Shown in pieces: positions 10,761 to 12,854 of a stretch of 12,854 nt of DNA. Position 1 is the stretch's first letter. Each line of letters begins with the position of its first letter. The DNA lies in NCBI GenBank assembly GCA_003167475.1, contig PMTB01000066.1, positions 1 to 12,854 of the forward strand, in the 5' to 3' direction. A model generated the notes under the pieces. That model was not told where the DNA came from, made no database searches, and was given only the letters and a program-made list of their open reading frames with translations. The stretch comes from a candidate division FCPU426 bacterium. GTDB lineage: Bacteria > Oederibacteriota > PGYV01 > Palsa-1178. Position numbers and translations under genes: made by a program.

Positions 10761-12809
10761 ATGAATTTATCGGCTTTTGAAAAAACGCTGAAAAAGACAC
10801 TGGAGATACTGTTTTTATTCATGGTTTTCATGGTTCCTCTGGTCTTTTCCACCCAGGCTAACGACCCTTTTTGGGTCGTGGAGAAGTTCTTCCTTAAGTT
10901 TTCCGTTTCCATCCTGGCGGTTTTGTTCATTGTTTATTGTCTGCTGAAAAAACAATTCCCTTTGATAAAAACACCCTACAATATCGCCTTCCTTATCTTT
11001 ATCATCCTGAACCTTACCGGGATTTTTGCCGGTGTTAATGTATATGCCTGGAGCGACAGGGTGTTTGTGAACTTAAGCTACATGCTTATCTTTTACATGA
11101 CACTCTGGTATCTTGACGGGAACGGGAAAAACGGGCTTAACAAGGTCCTTACAAACGTGCTCCGCTCCGGGTTTGTTATGGCCGCTTACGGGCTTATACA
11201 GGCCGGCGGCATGGATTTCCTTCCCTGGCGTACCACTTTTAACGGCAGGGCAGCCTCCACTTTGGGCAATCCTAACTTCCTCGCGGGGCACATGGTGCTT
11301 TTGATACCCGTGGCATTTGCGCTTGCCGCGGGACAGGGCAGCAGGCTCATGAAATTCATTATTTTTCTCGCGTCCGCGTGCATGACCGCGGCTTTGTTCG
11401 CTTCGCAGACCAGGGGCGCTTACATCGGGTTCATGGTTTCCGTGGCGGTTTTATTCATACTTATGGCCACGTTCTTAAAGGAAGAATTCAGGAAAAACTC
11501 CAAAGTCATCATAGCCATGGCGATACTTACCGTCATACTTATAGGCGGATTTTTCGCGGTAAAAAAGGACGCTGTTCAGAGGATAGCGGATATCATATCG
11601 CTTAAGGATGATTCGGCGCGCATCAGGGCCTCGCTGTGGAAAAACACTTTTTACCTTATAAAAGACAATCCCCTGTTCGGTACCGGCGCCGGTAACTTTT
11701 ACATCAAGTACCCTTATTACCAGTCGAGGTCAATGTCGCCCGCGCAGTTCAGGCAGAACGATTATTACAAGTCCGGCCACGCGCATAATGATTTTATACA
11801 GTTTGCGGCCGAGTACGGCATACCCGGAGCGGGCGCCATGCTGCTTATATTCGGGCTCATGTTTTTTACCGGCATCAGATATTTAAAAGGGCCGGGGGTT
11901 AACGGGATGCTGGTATCCGGGGTTTTGGCCGCTTTTGCAGGGCTCATGGTACATGCTTTTTTTAACTTTCCTTTTCAGATAGTTCCGACAGCGGCTATTT
12001 TTTTCGTCCTTGCGGCCGCAGCCTGCCATGCGCAGGAAAGTTCTTCCGCACGGCCGGCGAATGTCAATGCTTACGTGGCCGCTGTTTTGGTCTTAGCCGC
12101 GGCGGGCTTCATGGCCGAGGCGGTTTTGTCGGCCCGTGTTTACGCGGCGGACGTTTACTTAAGGAAGGCCAGGGAGAACGAGCATTTTAACAGGATGTAT
12201 GACGCGGTGACGCTGGCCTCCGACGCGGCGGATATGAACCCGTGGAACGACGAGAATGTTTTTTACTACGCGCAGGTCCTGGAAAAAACCGGCAATAACG
12301 GAAAATCTTTCGACACCTACAGGGCCGTGTACGCTTTGAACGGAGCGCACTGGGAAACTCTGAACGCGCTTTTTAATTTCTACGCCATGAGGAACGACGA
12401 AAAGGGCAGGACAGAGACAGCGGATAAACTATACCGCATATCCCCGTACTCGGAAAAGGCCGCGGACGCGGAGGGCTATGCCCTGTACGCAGCCGGCAAA
12501 TTCGACGATGCGGTGAAGGTTTACGAACAGGCTATACAAAATACCGGCGAGAGCGCCTCCCTGCTGAGCCAGCTCTCGGCATGCTACGGAGCCCTCGGCA
12601 ATGTACAGAAAACCCTGGAATACGCGGACAAAGCCGTGGCGCTCGACCCGTCTTTCAAGGACGCTTATTTCAACAGGGCCGTTGTCTATTACAGGATGAA
12701 GAATTTAAAGGCCGCCAGGGAGAACCTTCTGAAGATATTGAGCATGTCCCCGGACGACGACAAGGCAAAAGGGCTGCTTAAGGTGATGAATGATGCGGGA
12801 AAGAAGTAA
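10761..12809 (+). CDS. O-antigen ligase/polymerase-family membrane protein with C-terminal TPR repeats
   Basis: The 682-residue protein has about a dozen membrane helices (from about 15 to 455) with Wzy/WaaL-family (O-antigen ligase, PF04932-type) landmarks: GNPNFLAGH (169-177), SQTRGAY (215-221, R218), IRASLWKN (288-295), GTGAGNF (307-313) and the large-loop motif GHAHNDFIQ (339-347), whose histidine/arginine set handles polyprenyl-linked glycans. The C-terminal half (about 465-675) is soluble and helical with TPR-like units, clearest at GYALYAAGKFDDAVKVYEQAI (572-592) and in the last two (600-660). Family members join or polymerise surface glycans, or glycosylate proteins, on the outer face of the inner membrane; TPRs may recruit partners. 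No glycosyltransferases are in view. An overlapping downstream gene suggests an operon. Confidence 0.87.
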   Translation: MNLSAFEKTLKKTLEILFLFMVFMVPLVFSTQANDPFWVVEKFFLKFSVSILAVLFIVYCLLKKQFPLIKTPYNIAFLIFIILNLTGIFAGVNVYAWSDRVFVNLSYMLIFYMTLWYLDGNGKNGLNKVLTNVLRSGFVMAAYGLIQAGGMDFLPWRTTFNGRAASTLGNPNFLAGHMVLLIPVAFALAAGQGSRLMKFIIFLASACMTAALFASQTRGAYIGFMVSVAVLFILMATFLKEEFRKNSKVIIAMAILTVILIGGFFAVKKDAVQRIADIISLKDDSARIRASLWKNTFYLIKDNPLFGTGAGNFYIKYPYYQSRSMSPAQFRQNDYYKSGHAHNDFIQFAAEYGIPGAGAMLLIFGLMFFTGIRYLKGPGVNGMLVSGVLAAFAGLMVHAFFNFPFQIVPTAAIFFVLAAAACHAQESSSARPANVNAYVAAVLVLAAAGFMAEAVLSARVYAADVYLRKARENEHFNRMYDAVTLASDAADMNPWNDENVFYYAQVLEKTGNNGKSFDTYRAVYALNGAHWETLNALFNFYAMRNDEKGRTETADKLYRISPYSEKAADAEGYALYAAGKFDDAVKVYEQAIQNTGESASLLSQLSACYGALGNVQKTLEYADKAVALDPSFKDAYFNRAVVYYRMKNLKAARENLLKILSMSPDDDKAKGLLKVMNDAGKK

Positions 12810-12854
12810 ACTCCTCATACCGGCGTTTATTTTTCTTGCCGTATTTTTTGTCTA
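12790..12854 (+). CDS. Start of a further gene, partial (signal peptide or membrane anchor)
   Basis: An ATGATG at 12790-12795 opens a frame that overlaps the ligase gene's end by 20 bases and runs off the window. Its first residues, MMRERSKLLIPAFIFLAVFF, look like a basic N-region followed by a hydrophobic core, so an exported or membrane protein is likely. AGG at 12781-12783 lies six bases upstream. Too short to name; cotranscribed with the ligase gene if real. Confidence 0.5.
   Translation, partial: MMRERSKLLIPAFIFLAVFFV

Overview
The window looks like a chromosomal fragment of an uncultured, probably Gram-negative bacterium. Base composition is moderate; arginine is often AGG and isoleucine often ATA. 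A secreted hydrolase with a Thr/Pro-rich linker and a C-terminal domain of the secretion-sorting/FlgD-Ig type, an O-antigen ligase with TPRs, a CHASE2 membrane protein and an ECF sigma/anti-sigma/DUF3106 cassette together recall lineages near Elusimicrobia or Goldbacteria. That placement is a guess from gene style, not a phylogenetic result. No phage, CRISPR or transposase genes are visible.

Layout. Positions 1-98 hold an inverted-repeat element. On the minus strand, 936-152 is a two-gene redox operon: a glutaredoxin-like protein translationally coupled to a ferredoxin:thioredoxin reductase catalytic subunit fused to a rubredoxin domain. A minus-strand tRNA-Ala(CGC) follows (1187-1112) with its own promoter and terminator. 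A large secreted glycoside hydrolase occupies 3763-1268 on the minus strand. Divergent from it is a small ribbon-helix-helix protein (4035-4283) whose -10 region lies in a perfect palindrome. Next come a candidate small RNA locus (4293-4432) and tRNA-Ser(GGA) (4511-4598).

The most interesting region is 4816-8468, a tight plus-strand operon. It encodes a CRP/FNR-type cyclic-nucleotide-binding protein, a CHASE2 membrane protein with a degenerate class III cyclase domain, a class II cyclic-nucleotide phosphodiesterase of the metallo-beta-lactamase fold, and RimI. Receptor, cyclase-like sensor and hydrolase sit side by side, but the cyclase domain appears to have lost key catalytic residues. This suggests a cyclic-nucleotide circuit built around a pseudocyclase.

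After a MITE-like palindromic element (8475-8647) comes an ECF sigma factor, its membrane zinc-finger anti-sigma factor and a secreted Lys-rich DUF3106-like protein, with an ECF-type promoter just upstream that suggests autoregulation. The 482-base gap 10279-10760 is full of palindromic repeats, including three stem-loops whose stems differ by compensating pairs. The window ends with an O-antigen ligase/TPR membrane protein and the first codons of a further gene.
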